In this document: one piece after another, positions 18,245 through 26,627 of the stretch
Layout of the letters: each line of letters opens with the position of its first letter
Numbering within the stretch: the stretch's first letter is position 1
Notes under the pieces: model-generated
What the model was told of the DNA's origin: nothing
The model's input: only the letters and a program-made list of their open reading frames with translations
The model's database searches: none
Made by a program: the position numbers and the translations under genes
Assembly (NCBI GenBank): GCA_048594885.1
Contig: JBMDXB010000037.1
Location: 4,448-68,447, forward strand
Direction: 5' to 3'
Length of the DNA stretch: 64,000 nucleotides
Source of the DNA: JBMDXB01 sp048594885
GTDB lineage: Bacteria; Acidobacteriota; Vicinamibacteria; Vicinamibacterales; 2-12-FULL-66-21

Positions 18245-19923
18245 GCTGGGGGGCCGGGGGGCCGGGGGGCCGGGGGGCGGCGCTCGCCTCTTTGGTGGTC
18301 TCGCTGCTCGTCGCAACCCATGCCCAGCAGCAACCGCGGCAGCCGAACGATCCTCGGGTCGGCTATGTGTATCCCGCGGGTGGACAACAGGGGACGACAT
18401 TTACCGTTGCAGTCGGCGGACGATTTCTCGACGGCGTCGATGAGGTGATCGTTTCCGGCGACGACGTGACGGCGAAGGTCGTGTCGCTCGACAAGCCGCT
18501 GCCGCAGCGAGAGGTCCTGGAGCTCAGAGAGAAACTGCGGCAGTTGACGGAAAAGGCCGATCCGGCCACGCGGAAGGAAGCCGTCGAGTTGCGGCAGCGG
18601 ATCGCCGAGGATATGAGGCGTCGCGCGAATCCGACCCTCAGCGAGATCGCGACGCTGGAAGTGACTGTGGCGCGTGACGCGAAAGCGGGCGCGCGTTTCC
18701 TGCGTCTCGTCACACCGCGCGGGGCGTCGAATCCGCTCGTGTTCGAAGTCGGCGAGTTGCCGGAAGTCAGCGAACCGCCGGCCGGTTCGAGTCCGACGGA
18801 CATTGCGATCCCCTCGACCGTGAACGGCCGTGTCGTGCCGGAGGGCCGGCCGGGCCAGCAGTTGCGGACCGGCGACGTCGATGGCTTCAGGTTCCACGCG
18901 GCGAAAGGGCAGCGGCTGACGATCGGCGTCGCGGCCAGATCGCTGATGCCGTATCTGAGCGACGCGGTGCCCGGCTGGTTTCAGGCCGCGATCGCCGTGC
19001 GCGACGGCAGCGGGCGCGAGGTCGCGTACGCGGACGATCATCTCTTTCATCCGGATCCCGTCCTGCATTTCGTCGCGCCCGCCGACGGCGACTACGTGAT
19101 GGAGATCAAGGACGCGCTCTACCGCGGCCGCGAAGACTTCGTGTATCGCGTGAAGGTGGCCGAGGCGATTGCCGCGCGAGAGGCAACGATCGAGCGCGAT
19201 TTCGACAAACGCCTGCGCCTCCCCGCGGTGATCACCGGCCGGATTGATGCTGCCGGCGATCGCGACAGTTATAGCTTCAGCGGCAGACGTGGCGATCGGA
19301 TCGTCATCGCCGTGACGGCGCGCAGGCTGGGCTCGCCCCTCGACTCGGTCGTCGAACTCCTCGATCCGGCGGGACGCCGCGTCGCCGCCAACGACGATGC
19401 GGAGGAGAGCGCGTGGGGGCTGAACACGCACGACGCCGATTCGCGGGTCGCGGCGACTCTGACGGCGAACGGAACGTATACGGTGCGCGTCAGCGACGCG
19501 CAGCGGAAGGGCGGCGCCGAATACGGGTATCAGCTCCGCGTCGGGCCGCCCGCGCCTGATTTCGAGCTGCGCGTGACGCCGTCGGCCGTCAGCGGCGCGC
19601 CGGGAGCATCACTGCCGCTGAACGTCGAGATTCGAAGAGTTGACGGTTTCGACGGGGAAGTCGCGCTGTCGTTGAGGGAAGCGCCTCGCGGCTTCGCGCT
19701 GACCGGCGCCGTGCCGGCGGGCCAGAACAAGACCACCGCGACACTGACGATTCCGCGGGCGCGGCGCCAGACGTTCAGGCTTCGAGTCGTGGGAACGGCG
19801 ACCATTGGAGCAAGAACCGTTTCGCGCGATGCCGTCCCGGCCGACGACATGATGCAGGCATTCTTCTATCACCACCTCGTCGCGGCCGACGGCCCCTACG
19901 TGACGGTGCGAGGCCGCCGCTAG
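18241..19923 (+). CDS. Exported PPC-domain protein, last gene of the RidA-DUF1501 operon
   Basis: 560 aa. GTG 18241 overlaps the DUF1501 stop by four bases (GTGA). The first 10 residues are Gly/Pro-rich (WGAGGPGGRG), encoded by a run of G6 tracts. A signal helix (ALASLVVSLLVATHAQ) follows. YVYPAGGQQGTTFTVAVGG is a beta-sandwich start typical of proteins beside DUF1501. A helical insert (VLELREKLRQLTEKADPATR) precedes two pre-peptidase C-terminal (PPC) type domains (FRFHAAKGQRLTIGVAARS; YSFSGRRGDRIVIAVTARR with DSVVELLDPAGRRVAAND). An Ig-like C-terminus ends it. It probably binds polysaccharide or protein partners outside the cell. Confidence 0.8.
   Translation: MSWGAGGPGGRGAALASLVVSLLVATHAQQQPRQPNDPRVGYVYPAGGQQGTTFTVAVGGRFLDGVDEVIVSGDDVTAKVVSLDKPLPQREVLELREKLRQLTEKADPATRKEAVELRQRIAEDMRRRANPTLSEIATLEVTVARDAKAGARFLRLVTPRGASNPLVFEVGELPEVSEPPAGSSPTDIAIPSTVNGRVVPEGRPGQQLRTGDVDGFRFHAAKGQRLTIGVAARSLMPYLSDAVPGWFQAAIAVRDGSGREVAYADDHLFHPDPVLHFVAPADGDYVMEIKDALYRGREDFVYRVKVAEAIAAREATIERDFDKRLRLPAVITGRIDAAGDRDSYSFSGRRGDRIVIAVTARRLGSPLDSVVELLDPAGRRVAANDDAEESAWGLNTHDADSRVAATLTANGTYTVRVSDAQRKGGAEYGYQLRVGPPAPDFELRVTPSAVSGAPGASLPLNVEIRRVDGFDGEVALSLREAPRGFALTGAVPAGQNKTTATLTIPRARRQTFRLRVVGTATIGARTVSRDAVPADDMMQAFFYHHLVAADGPYVTVRGRR
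18248..18277 (+). other. Four-tract G-quadruplex candidate at start of PPC gene
   Basis: Four runs of six G (18248-18253, 18256-18261, 18264-18269, 18272-18277) are separated by CC. They begin 5 nt after the GTG start codon, on the coding strand. The spacing can form an intramolecular G-quadruplex in DNA or mRNA. Confidence 0.7.
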
Positions 19924-19949
19924 TTCAGCTTGGTCCGCCTGCGGCGCGC

Positions 19950-20363
19950 CTAGTCTATCGGCTTGCCGCGCAGCGCCTTGACCGCGCTGCGGCGCTTCTT
20001 CGATTCGAGCCGTCTCTCGCGCGAGCGTGCGGTCGGCTTCGTCGCGCGGCGGCGCTTCGGCTTCTTCGCCGCCGCCTGCACCAGCGAGACGAGCCGCGCC
20101 CGTGCCGCTTCCCGGTTCTGCGCCTGCGTGCGGTGCTCGCGGCTGTCGATCACGAGCACGCCTTCGCCCGTGATCCGCTTGCCGGCCGTCGCGGTCAGCC
20201 GCGACTTCACATCATCGGGGAGCGAAGAGGCCGCGACGTCGAACCTGAGCTCGACGGCTGTCGAGACCTTGTTGACGTTCTGACCGCCTGGCCCCGACGC
20301 GCGCACGAATCGCTCCTCGAGCTCCGATTCGGGGATCGCGATCGCGTCGGTTATCTGCAGCAC
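19950..20363 (-). CDS. arfB: Alternative ribosome-rescue factor ArfB (YaeJ-like)
   Basis: 137 aa, GTG start at 20363, two bases after the ABC-F stop. The GGQ motif (residues 26-28, RASGPGGQNVNKVST) hydrolyses peptidyl-tRNA. The C-terminal tail is rich in Lys/Arg (AAKKPKRRRATKPTARSRER), as needed to enter the mRNA channel of a stalled ribosome. Length and layout match ArfB rather than RF1/RF2, which have a codon-recognition domain. Close linkage to an ABC-F factor puts two ribosome-acting proteins in one transcript. Confidence 0.92.
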   Translation of the reverse strand: MLQITDAIAIPESELEERFVRASGPGGQNVNKVSTAVELRFDVAASSLPDDVKSRLTATAGKRITGEGVLVIDSREHRTQAQNREAARARLVSLVQAAAKKPKRRRATKPTARSRERRLESKKRRSAVKALRGKPID

Positions 20364-20365
20364 GG

Positions 20366-21964
20366 CTAGACCAATGTACCTTGAAGCTCCTCGTAGGTAC
20401 CTTTGAAGTCCTGGATTCCGGTGCGATCGAAGTGCCAGACGCGCGTGCCCACTTCCTCCAACAGGTCCTGGTCGTGCGTGACGAGGAGCACCGTACCTTC
20501 GTAGCGCTGCAGCGCCACGTTGAGCGCGTTGATCGCCTCGAGATCGAGGTGGTTGGTCGGCTCGTCGAGGACCAGCACGTTCGGCTTCTGCAACATCAGC
20601 CGGCAGAAGAGCAGGCGCGCGGTTTCCCCACCGGAGAGCGCTGCCGTCGGTTTCAGTCCTTCCTCGCCGCTGAAGAGCATCTGCCCGAGCAGCCCGTGAA
20701 TGTCCTGGCGCGACGCCTCGGGATCGAACTGGTGCAGCCACTCGACGGCGGTCATGCCCTTCTCGATCAGGCCCGTGTGATCCTGCGGGAAGTAGCCGAT
20801 CGACACTTCATGGCCCCAGCGTACCGCGCCGGTATCGATGTCCGCCGGTGACGGCGCGAGGTTCGGCGAGTCCGCGATCAGCGCCTTGAGCAGCGTCGTC
20901 TTGCCGGCACCGTTGCGTCCGACGAGCACGATCTTCTCACCGCGCGAGACGATCGCGTCGAAGTTGCGAACGACGTCGAGCGTGCCGTGCGACTTGGCGA
21001 CGCCCTTCGCTTCGAGCACCGTGCGGCCGGACGGCCGCTTCGTCGTGAACTTGATGTACGGCCGCTGGATGTTCGACCGCGCCAGCTCCGTCGTCTGCAG
21101 GCGCTCCACCTCCTTGCGCCGAGACTGCACCTGGCTGGATCTCGTGCCGGCGGAGAACCGCGCGATGAAGTCGTTCAACTGCGCGATCTTTTTCTCCCGC
21201 TGCGCGTTCTCCGCTTCGATGCGCGTCCGGATCTGCGTCTTCGCGACGACCATGTCGTCGTAGCCGCCCGTGTAGGAGATGATCGTCTCGTAGTCGATGT
21301 CCGCCGTGTGCGTGCACACCGAGTTCAGGAAGTGCCGATCGTGCGAGATGACGATCAGCGCGCCGTCGTAGCGGACGAGGAACTCGCGCAGCCAGTGGAT
21401 CGAGTCGAGATCGAGGTGGTTCGTCGGCTCGTCGAGCAGCAGCGCTTCGGGACGGCCGAAGAGCGCCTGCGCGAGCAGGACGCGGACCTTCTGTCCGCTC
21501 TGCAGCTCGCCCATACGGCGCTCGTGGAGCTCGGCCGGGATGTCGAGCCCTTGGAGCAGGATTGCAGCGTTGCTCTCCGCCTCGTACCCGTCCTCTTCGC
21601 CGACAATCCCTTCGAGCTCGGCGAGGCGCATGCCGTCGTCTTCGGTGAGATCGGCCTTGGCGTAGAGGATCTCGCGCTCTTCGAGCGCCGACCACAGCCG
21701 GTGGTTGCCCATGATCACGGCATCGACGACCCGAAACGCGTCGAAGGCGAACTGATCCTGACGCAGCACACCGACCTTCTCCGGCCTCACGACCGAGCCC
21801 TTCTGTGGAACGAGGTCGCCCGCCAGGAGCTTCATGAACGTGGACTTGCCGGCGCCATTTGGCCCGGTCAAGCCGTAGCGGCGGCCCTTGGCAAACGTCG
21901 CGGTCACCTCGTCGAAGAGGACCTTCGATCCGTACCGCATCGACACACCATGCACTGCAATCAT
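20366..21964 (-). CDS. ABC-F ATPase, YbiT-like
   Basis: 532 aa with two nucleotide-binding domains and no membrane segments. First domain: Walker A GPNGAGKST near residue 35, signature LQSGQKVRVLLAQALF, LLLDEPTNHLDL. Linker helices contain the charged tract ENAQREKKIAQLNDFIARF. Second domain: GRNGAGKTT, signature LSGGETARLLFCRLM, LDEPTNHLDL. ABC-F factors bind the ribosomal E site and modulate stalled or antibiotic-blocked ribosomes. The start MIAVHGVSMRYGSKVLFDEV resembles YbiT. A housekeeping role is more likely than resistance, but cannot be settled here. arfB follows immediately. Confidence 0.93.
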   Translation of the reverse strand: MIAVHGVSMRYGSKVLFDEVTATFAKGRRYGLTGPNGAGKSTFMKLLAGDLVPQKGSVVRPEKVGVLRQDQFAFDAFRVVDAVIMGNHRLWSALEEREILYAKADLTEDDGMRLAELEGIVGEEDGYEAESNAAILLQGLDIPAELHERRMGELQSGQKVRVLLAQALFGRPEALLLDEPTNHLDLDSIHWLREFLVRYDGALIVISHDRHFLNSVCTHTADIDYETIISYTGGYDDMVVAKTQIRTRIEAENAQREKKIAQLNDFIARFSAGTRSSQVQSRRKEVERLQTTELARSNIQRPYIKFTTKRPSGRTVLEAKGVAKSHGTLDVVRNFDAIVSRGEKIVLVGRNGAGKTTLLKALIADSPNLAPSPADIDTGAVRWGHEVSIGYFPQDHTGLIEKGMTAVEWLHQFDPEASRQDIHGLLGQMLFSGEEGLKPTAALSGGETARLLFCRLMLQKPNVLVLDEPTNHLDLEAINALNVALQRYEGTVLLVTHDQDLLEEVGTRVWHFDRTGIQDFKGTYEELQGTLV

Positions 21965-22036
21965 CGACTGGCCTTCACTGTGGGTTGAATTTCGAGTGCG
22001 GAAACCATTTATTGTAGCATGCGCGACAGATCGGTC

Positions 22037-22060
22037 GTAGGGCGGAACTTCAGTTCCGCC
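22037..22060. repeat. GTAGGG-type palindrome
   Basis: GTAG then GGCGGAAC (22041-22048), loop TTCA, GTTCCGCC (22053-22060): a perfect 8-bp stem. Lies 20 nt before the NIPSNAP start, between divergent genes. Confidence 0.75.
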
Positions 22061-22080
22061 ACCAGACGTGGAGCATTCAT

Positions 22081-22878
22081 ATGGAGCGACGGACGTTCGT
22101 GACGACGATGATGAGCGCGGCGATGGCGGGATCGGCGGGACTGTCGGCGGGAGGGATGCAGGCGAAGCCGGCGCCCGAGTTCTACATCTGGCGGCAGTAC
22201 TTCCTCAAGACCGGGACGCAGCCGCGGCGGCTGGCGGAGTTCATGGAGCGGGCGATGATTCCCGCGCTCAACCGGTTCGGTCACAAGCCGATTGGCGCGT
22301 TCGACGTGCTCGCCGGGCTCGCCACGCCGACGCTGCTGACGCTGACGCCGGTCGCATCGCTGGAGAGCGTCGGCACGCTGGACGGCGCGCTCGCGCGCGA
22401 CGAGCAATTCAAGCAGGCGGCCGTAGGCTACATGGAGGCCGCCGCAACTGACCCCGTCTACGTGCGTCAGGAGACGTCGATCCTTGCGGCGTTCCCGAAC
22501 GTGCCGCGCGTCGAGGTTCCAGCCGCCGCGGCGAAGAAGGGGCCGCGCATCTTCGAGTTGCGCACCTACGAGAGCCACAGCGAGGCGGCGCACGAGAAGA
22601 AGGTGCGGATGTTCGCGGAGATGGGCGAGGTCGACATCTTCCGCCGCGTCGGGCTGACGCCCGTGTTCTTCTCGCGGACGATCGCCGGGCCGCGGATGCC
22701 CAGCCTGGTCTACATGCTCACCTACGAGAACCTCGCGGCGCGCGACAAGGCGTGGGGAGCGTTCCGCGACGACGAGGGCTGGAAGAAGCTGCGCTCGACG
22801 CCGGGCTATTCCGACCCGGAGATCGTGTCGAACATCACGACTGTGCTGCTTCGGCCCACGCCCTATTCGCAGATTTGA
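22081..22878 (+). CDS. NIPSNAP-family protein with exported N-terminus
   Basis: 265 aa. The N-terminus MERRTFVTTMMSAAMAGSAG looks like a short Tat or Sec signal. The body contains two ferredoxin-like alpha-beta-barrel repeats. The second is clear NIPSNAP: RIFELRTYESHSEAAHEKKV, RRVGLTPVFFSRTIAG, SLVYMLTYENLAARDKAW. Members form dimers; their biochemical role in bacteria is not established. The last codons and the stop lie in a long inverted repeat shared with the next gene's start. Confidence 0.85.
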   Translation: MERRTFVTTMMSAAMAGSAGLSAGGMQAKPAPEFYIWRQYFLKTGTQPRRLAEFMERAMIPALNRFGHKPIGAFDVLAGLATPTLLTLTPVASLESVGTLDGALARDEQFKQAAVGYMEAAATDPVYVRQETSILAAFPNVPRVEVPAAAAKKGPRIFELRTYESHSEAAHEKKVRMFAEMGEVDIFRRVGLTPVFFSRTIAGPRMPSLVYMLTYENLAARDKAWGAFRDDEGWKKLRSTPGYSDPEIVSNITTVLLRPTPYSQI

Positions 22879-22950
22879 CACAGGGTCAGGTCTTGAATTG
22901 ACGGTTTTCTTATGATTCAAGACCTGACCCCTGTGTCAAATCTGCGGCGG
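22868..22950. repeat. Long inverted repeat forming the end and start of neighbouring genes
   Basis: Left arm 22868-22899 and right arm about 22915-22947 are complementary over about 31 bp with one bulged G. The core units are TTTGACACAGGGTCAGGTC and GACCTGACCCCTGTGTCAAA. The short loop reads GACGGTTTTCTTATG. The left arm includes the NIPSNAP stop codon. The right arm encodes residues 2-12 of the glycosyltransferase (IQDLTPVSNLR). From memory, GACCTGACCCC-type units are common dispersed elements in environmental genomes. Confidence 0.85.
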
Positions 22951-24537
22951 TGGGTCGGAGCGGTGGTGATCCTCGCGGCCCTGCTCCGCTTCTTCCCGAT
23001 CTGGTTCGGGCTCGAGCATCCGCGCGCGCGGCCAGACGAGGAGACCGCCGTCGGCTATGCCGTCCAGGTGCTCGGCGGGCACTTCAATCCGGACTTCTTC
23101 CACTGGCCGTCACTGATCTTCTACGCGCTTGCGGCGGTGTACGGGGCCGCGTCGCTCGTGCGGCGCGCGCTTCTCATCGACGGCGCGTTCACGGCGGCCG
23201 ACTACATCGTCATCGGTCGCGCGTTCGTCGCCCTTGCCGGCACGCTCACGGTCGTCGTGCTGTTTCGCATGGGCCGGCGCATCGCGGATGCGACAACGGG
23301 CCTGCTTGCCGCCCTGTTGCTTGCCGTCGCCACCCTGCACGTGCGCGAGTCGCACTTTGCCATGACCGACGTCGTCATGACGTTGCTCGTGTTCGCAGCG
23401 CTGGCCCTGCTGCTGCGCGCCTACGACGGCGCCCGGGATGTGTCACCGCGGGAAGTTGCGCCGTTCCCGTTTGCGAGCGCGGGACTGATCGGCGGCCTCG
23501 CCGCGTCGACGAAATACAACGGCGCGGCAGTCGCGGTGCCGATGGCCGTGGCGCAGCTGCTGCTGTTCCTCCGCTGGGGCGGCGGCGTATGGTCGCTGCC
23601 CGGCTGGCTGCCAGCGATCGCGTTCGCGGCCGCGTTCGCCGCCGGCTTCGTTGCGGCGACCCCGTACGCGTTGCTCGACTGGGAGACGTTCTCCGCCGAC
23701 CTCAAATACGACTTCACGCACCTAGCCACCGCGCACGCGGTGGATCTCGGAAGAGGGTGGGTTTACCATCTCCGCCGCTCGCTGCCGTACGCGGGCGGGT
23801 GGCCGATGTTCATCGCGGCGCTTGCCGGCCTCCTGCCGTTTGCCAGGCGTCATTGCCGTTACGCCGTCCTCCTCGGCGCCTTCGCGGTGGCGTTCTACGT
23901 CGCCATCGGCAGCGGCTACACGGTGTTCTTTCGCTATGTCCTGCCGCTCGTGCCCATCGTCTGCCTGCTCGCGGCCATCGGCGTGCGCAACGTTGCGCGG
24001 TGGATCGCGGCCCGCGCCGGCGCCTCCGAGCGCGCCGTGCTCGTCGCGCTGACGGTTGCAGTAGCGGGTCCGGCGCTGGTGAACAGCCTCTGGCTCGACG
24101 TGTTGCTCGCGCAGACCGACACGCGCGTGCTCGCCGCGCGGTGGCTGACGTCGCGGTTGCGCGCCGGTGACTCGCTGCACGACAGCGGCAGCGAGTACGC
24201 GCGCCTGCATCTTCGCGTCGAGGGCATTCACGAGTGGGTGTACGACGAGGCTGCAGGGAGATTTGGAGATGTCGAGACACTCGCGCCCGACTGGTTGATC
24301 CTGCAGGACTCGCCGCTGCGGGCCTACGCGCGAACGCCTCCACCGCTGCGGCAGCTTGCCGCGGAGCGGTACGTGCTCGCGTGGTCGGTTCGCGGCACGA
24401 CGGGCAGCGCGCGCCGTGCCGTCTACGATCAGCAGGACGCGTTCTTCCTGCCGATCGCCGGCTTCAGCGCCGTCGAGCGTCCCGGCCCGAACATCTCGAT
24501 CTACCGGCGCCGCGATCTTTCGCAGCCGCGCAACTGA
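22912..24537 (+). CDS. GT39/PMT-like multi-pass membrane glycosyltransferase
   Basis: 541 aa. About ten hydrophobic helices are visible, starting with WVGAVVILAALLRFFPIWFG. The first periplasmic loop holds HPRARPDEE, the acidic pair used by dolichyl/undecaprenyl-phosphate sugar transferases (GT39, ArnT-like). A soluble C-terminal domain (VEGIHEWVYDEAAGRF to FLPIAGFSAVERPGPNISIYRR) lies outside the membrane. It likely moves a sugar from a lipid carrier to a protein or lipid A-type acceptor. The ATG at 22912 places repeat-derived residues at the N-terminus. Because the first helix begins at residue 14, there is little room for a later start. Confidence 0.8.
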   Translation: MIQDLTPVSNLRRWVGAVVILAALLRFFPIWFGLEHPRARPDEETAVGYAVQVLGGHFNPDFFHWPSLIFYALAAVYGAASLVRRALLIDGAFTAADYIVIGRAFVALAGTLTVVVLFRMGRRIADATTGLLAALLLAVATLHVRESHFAMTDVVMTLLVFAALALLLRAYDGARDVSPREVAPFPFASAGLIGGLAASTKYNGAAVAVPMAVAQLLLFLRWGGGVWSLPGWLPAIAFAAAFAAGFVAATPYALLDWETFSADLKYDFTHLATAHAVDLGRGWVYHLRRSLPYAGGWPMFIAALAGLLPFARRHCRYAVLLGAFAVAFYVAIGSGYTVFFRYVLPLVPIVCLLAAIGVRNVARWIAARAGASERAVLVALTVAVAGPALVNSLWLDVLLAQTDTRVLAARWLTSRLRAGDSLHDSGSEYARLHLRVEGIHEWVYDEAAGRFGDVETLAPDWLILQDSPLRAYARTPPPLRQLAAERYVLAWSVRGTTGSARRAVYDQQDAFFLPIAGFSAVERPGPNISIYRRRDLSQPRN

Positions 24538-24571
24538 CCACGTATACTGCCGCGAAGAACGGGCGGGGCTG

Positions 24572-24594
24572 TAGGGCCCGGCCTTGGCCGGGCC
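24572..24594. repeat. GTAGGG-type palindrome
   Basis: GTAG then GGCCCGGCC (24575-24583 within the run), loop TT, GGCCGGGCC (24586-24594): a 9-bp GC stem. Sits between the glycosyltransferase stop and the sulfatase start. Confidence 0.7.
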
Positions 24595-24612
24595 TGACTG
24601 GCTCGCTGATTC

Positions 24613-26088
24613 ATGATGCGCATTCAGCTCGTCGTCCTCCTCGCGCTCGGCGCGTTGGGTGCAGGCCAATCCGGGCCTGAGCCGACGCGCCCGAACATCG
24701 TGCTGATCCTCGCCGACGATCTCGGTTACGGCGACGTCGGCGCGTTCAACCCGAAGAGCCGCATTCCGACGCCGACGATCGATCGGCTCGCGCGTGATGG
24801 CGTGCGCTACGTTGACGCCCACAGCAACTCCGCCGTGTGCACGCCCACGCGCTACGGGCTGCTCACCGGCCGCTACGCCTGGCGCACGTCGCTCACGAGC
24901 GGCGTCCTGTGGGGCGAGGGAGAGCCGCTCATCGAGCCGGCGCGCGTAACGCTTGCGTCGATGCTCAAGGAGCACGGCTACGCGACGGCGGTGATGGGGA
25001 AGTGGCATCTCGGTCTCGGCTGGGCTGCCAAGCCGGGCGCAACGCGCACGACCCGCACGCGCAACGAGATCGGCTGGATCGATTTCTCGAAACCGTACAG
25101 CGGCGGCCCAACGACGTTGGGGTTCGACAGCTTCTTCGGCATCGCGGCGTCTCTCGACATGCCGCCCTACGTCTACCTGGAAAACGATCGTGTCGCCGTG
25201 GAGCCGACGACGACCTTGCCGGGCGTGCCGCCAGGTGATCCCGCGTTCTACCGGCCGGGGCTTGCGTCGCCGGGCTTCCGTCCGGAGAACGTGTTGCACG
25301 ACGTGACGGCGCGCGCGGCCGCCTATCTTCGCCAGCGCGCGAAGCAGAAGCAGCCGTTCTTCCTCTATCTCGCGCTCGCGTCGCCGCACACCCCGGTGAT
25401 GCCGACGAAGTTCCGCGGCCGCACGGGCATCGGCGCCTACGGTGATTTCGTCGCCGAGACCGATGCCGCGGTCGGCGATGTGCTTCGCGCGCTCGACGAA
25501 TCCGGCCTCACGCCGTCCACGCTCGTCATCTTCCTCAGCGACAACGGCCCGGCGCCGCTCGGCGGCATCGCCGAGGCGGCGAGCCACGGTCACGACGCCA
25601 GCGGCGGCTGGCGCGGCGTGAAGGCCGGCCTCTACGAAGGCGGCCATCGCGTGCCGTTCATCGCGCGCTGGCCAGGCCGGATCCGGGCGATGACGACGTC
25701 GACGCGCACCATCGGCACAAACGATCTGATCGCCACGATCGCCGAGGTCGTCGGCGGGAAGCTGCCGGAGAACGCTGCGGAAGACAGTGTCAGCTTCGCG
25801 GAGAACCTGCTGGATGCCAATCGCGGGCTCGCGCGCGGGCCCGCGCTCATCCTCCATTCCGCGAACGGTTCGTTCGCCGTGCGGCAGGGACCCTGGAAGC
25901 TGATCCTGACGTACGGCTCTGGAGCGGACAACGATCCATCTCCAGCAGGGGTGCCGTCGCGGCAGTTGTTCAACCTGCAGAAGGATCCGAAGGAAACGGC
26001 CAACGTCGCCGCTCAATACCCGTTCGTCGTGCGCGATCTCGAGGCCGTCCTGAAGAAGTACCGCGACGCCGGACGCAGCCGCGATTGA
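24613..26088 (+). CDS. Exported sulfatase (arylsulfatase family)
   Basis: 491 aa, Sec signal (MRIQLVVLLALGALGAG). PNIVLILADDLGYGDVG gives the paired Asp metal ligands. CTPTRYGLLTGR at Cys76 is the sulfatase signature CxPxR, where Cys is converted to formylglycine. GKWHLGLGW and IFLSDNGP are further metal/sulfate-site motifs. It should hydrolyse sulfate esters, probably from sulfated polysaccharides, in the periplasm. A formylglycine-generating enzyme is not in the window. The stop overlaps the next start (TGATG). Confidence 0.93.
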   Translation: MMRIQLVVLLALGALGAGQSGPEPTRPNIVLILADDLGYGDVGAFNPKSRIPTPTIDRLARDGVRYVDAHSNSAVCTPTRYGLLTGRYAWRTSLTSGVLWGEGEPLIEPARVTLASMLKEHGYATAVMGKWHLGLGWAAKPGATRTTRTRNEIGWIDFSKPYSGGPTTLGFDSFFGIAASLDMPPYVYLENDRVAVEPTTTLPGVPPGDPAFYRPGLASPGFRPENVLHDVTARAAAYLRQRAKQKQPFFLYLALASPHTPVMPTKFRGRTGIGAYGDFVAETDAAVGDVLRALDESGLTPSTLVIFLSDNGPAPLGGIAEAASHGHDASGGWRGVKAGLYEGGHRVPFIARWPGRIRAMTTSTRTIGTNDLIATIAEVVGGKLPENAAEDSVSFAENLLDANRGLARGPALILHSANGSFAVRQGPWKLILTYGSGADNDPSPAGVPSRQLFNLQKDPKETANVAAQYPFVVRDLEAVLKKYRDAGRSRD

Positions 26089-26627
26089 TGCTGATCGTGC
26101 TCAGCGGGCTGCCCGGCGTTGGCAAGACCACGATCGCTCGCGAGGTTGCGCGCGTCACCGGCGCGCTTCATCTGCGGATCGATTCGATCGAGCAGGCGCT
26201 GCGTGAGTCAGGCGTCAAGGTCGAAGGCGAGGGTTACCGTGTCGCGTACGCCGTTGCCGAGGACAACCTGCGGCTCGGCCGAACCGTCATCGTAGACTGC
26301 GTCAACCCGTGGCCCCTGACGCGCGACGAGTGGCGCGGCGTCGCCGAGCGCGCCGGTGTCGACGTCGCGGAAGTCGAGATCGTCTGCTCGGATGCCGCCG
26401 AACACCGCCGCCGCGTTGAAACGCGCGTTCCGGATATCGCTGGTCATGTGTTGCCGACCTGGCAGGAAGTCGTCGATCGCGATTACCGGCCATGGAATCG
26501 TGAGCGGCTGGTCATCGACAGTGCGCGGTTGTCGGTCGAACAGAGCAGCCAGACGATTCTGTCAGCCGTAGCCGAGCCCTTCAAGGCTGCCGACGGGGCG
26601 AGGCAGTCGCACGCACGGCGCCGCTGA
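26088..26627 (+). CDS. P-loop kinase (AAA/zeta-like)
   Basis: 179 aa from ATG 26088, overlapping the sulfatase stop by one base. Walker A GLPGVGKTT, then HLRIDSIEQAL (catalytic Asp region) and a GRTVIVDCVNPWPL strand typical of gluconate-kinase/zeta-like P-loop kinases. EHRRRVETR supplies lid arginines. The substrate is probably a small metabolite or nucleotide. No antitoxin gene is adjacent, so a zeta toxin is unlikely. The 3' end overlaps the convergent sensor kinase gene by 47 nt. Confidence 0.8.
   Translation: MLIVLSGLPGVGKTTIAREVARVTGALHLRIDSIEQALRESGVKVEGEGYRVAYAVAEDNLRLGRTVIVDCVNPWPLTRDEWRGVAERAGVDVAEVEIVCSDAAEHRRRVETRVPDIAGHVLPTWQEVVDRDYRPWNRERLVIDSARLSVEQSSQTILSAVAEPFKAADGARQSHARRR

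Noticed and set aside
20366..21964. ABC-F protein as an antibiotic-resistance factor
   Set aside because: The sequence resembles YbiT-type housekeeping ABC-F proteins and lies with arfB.
23722..26016. Long minus-strand frame opposite the glycosyltransferase and sulfatase genes
   Set aside because: Arginine-rich composition and no motifs; the plus-strand sulfatase and GT39 genes explain the region.
26088..26627. P-loop kinase as a zeta toxin
   Set aside because: No epsilon-type antitoxin gene is adjacent; it is coupled to a sulfatase gene.
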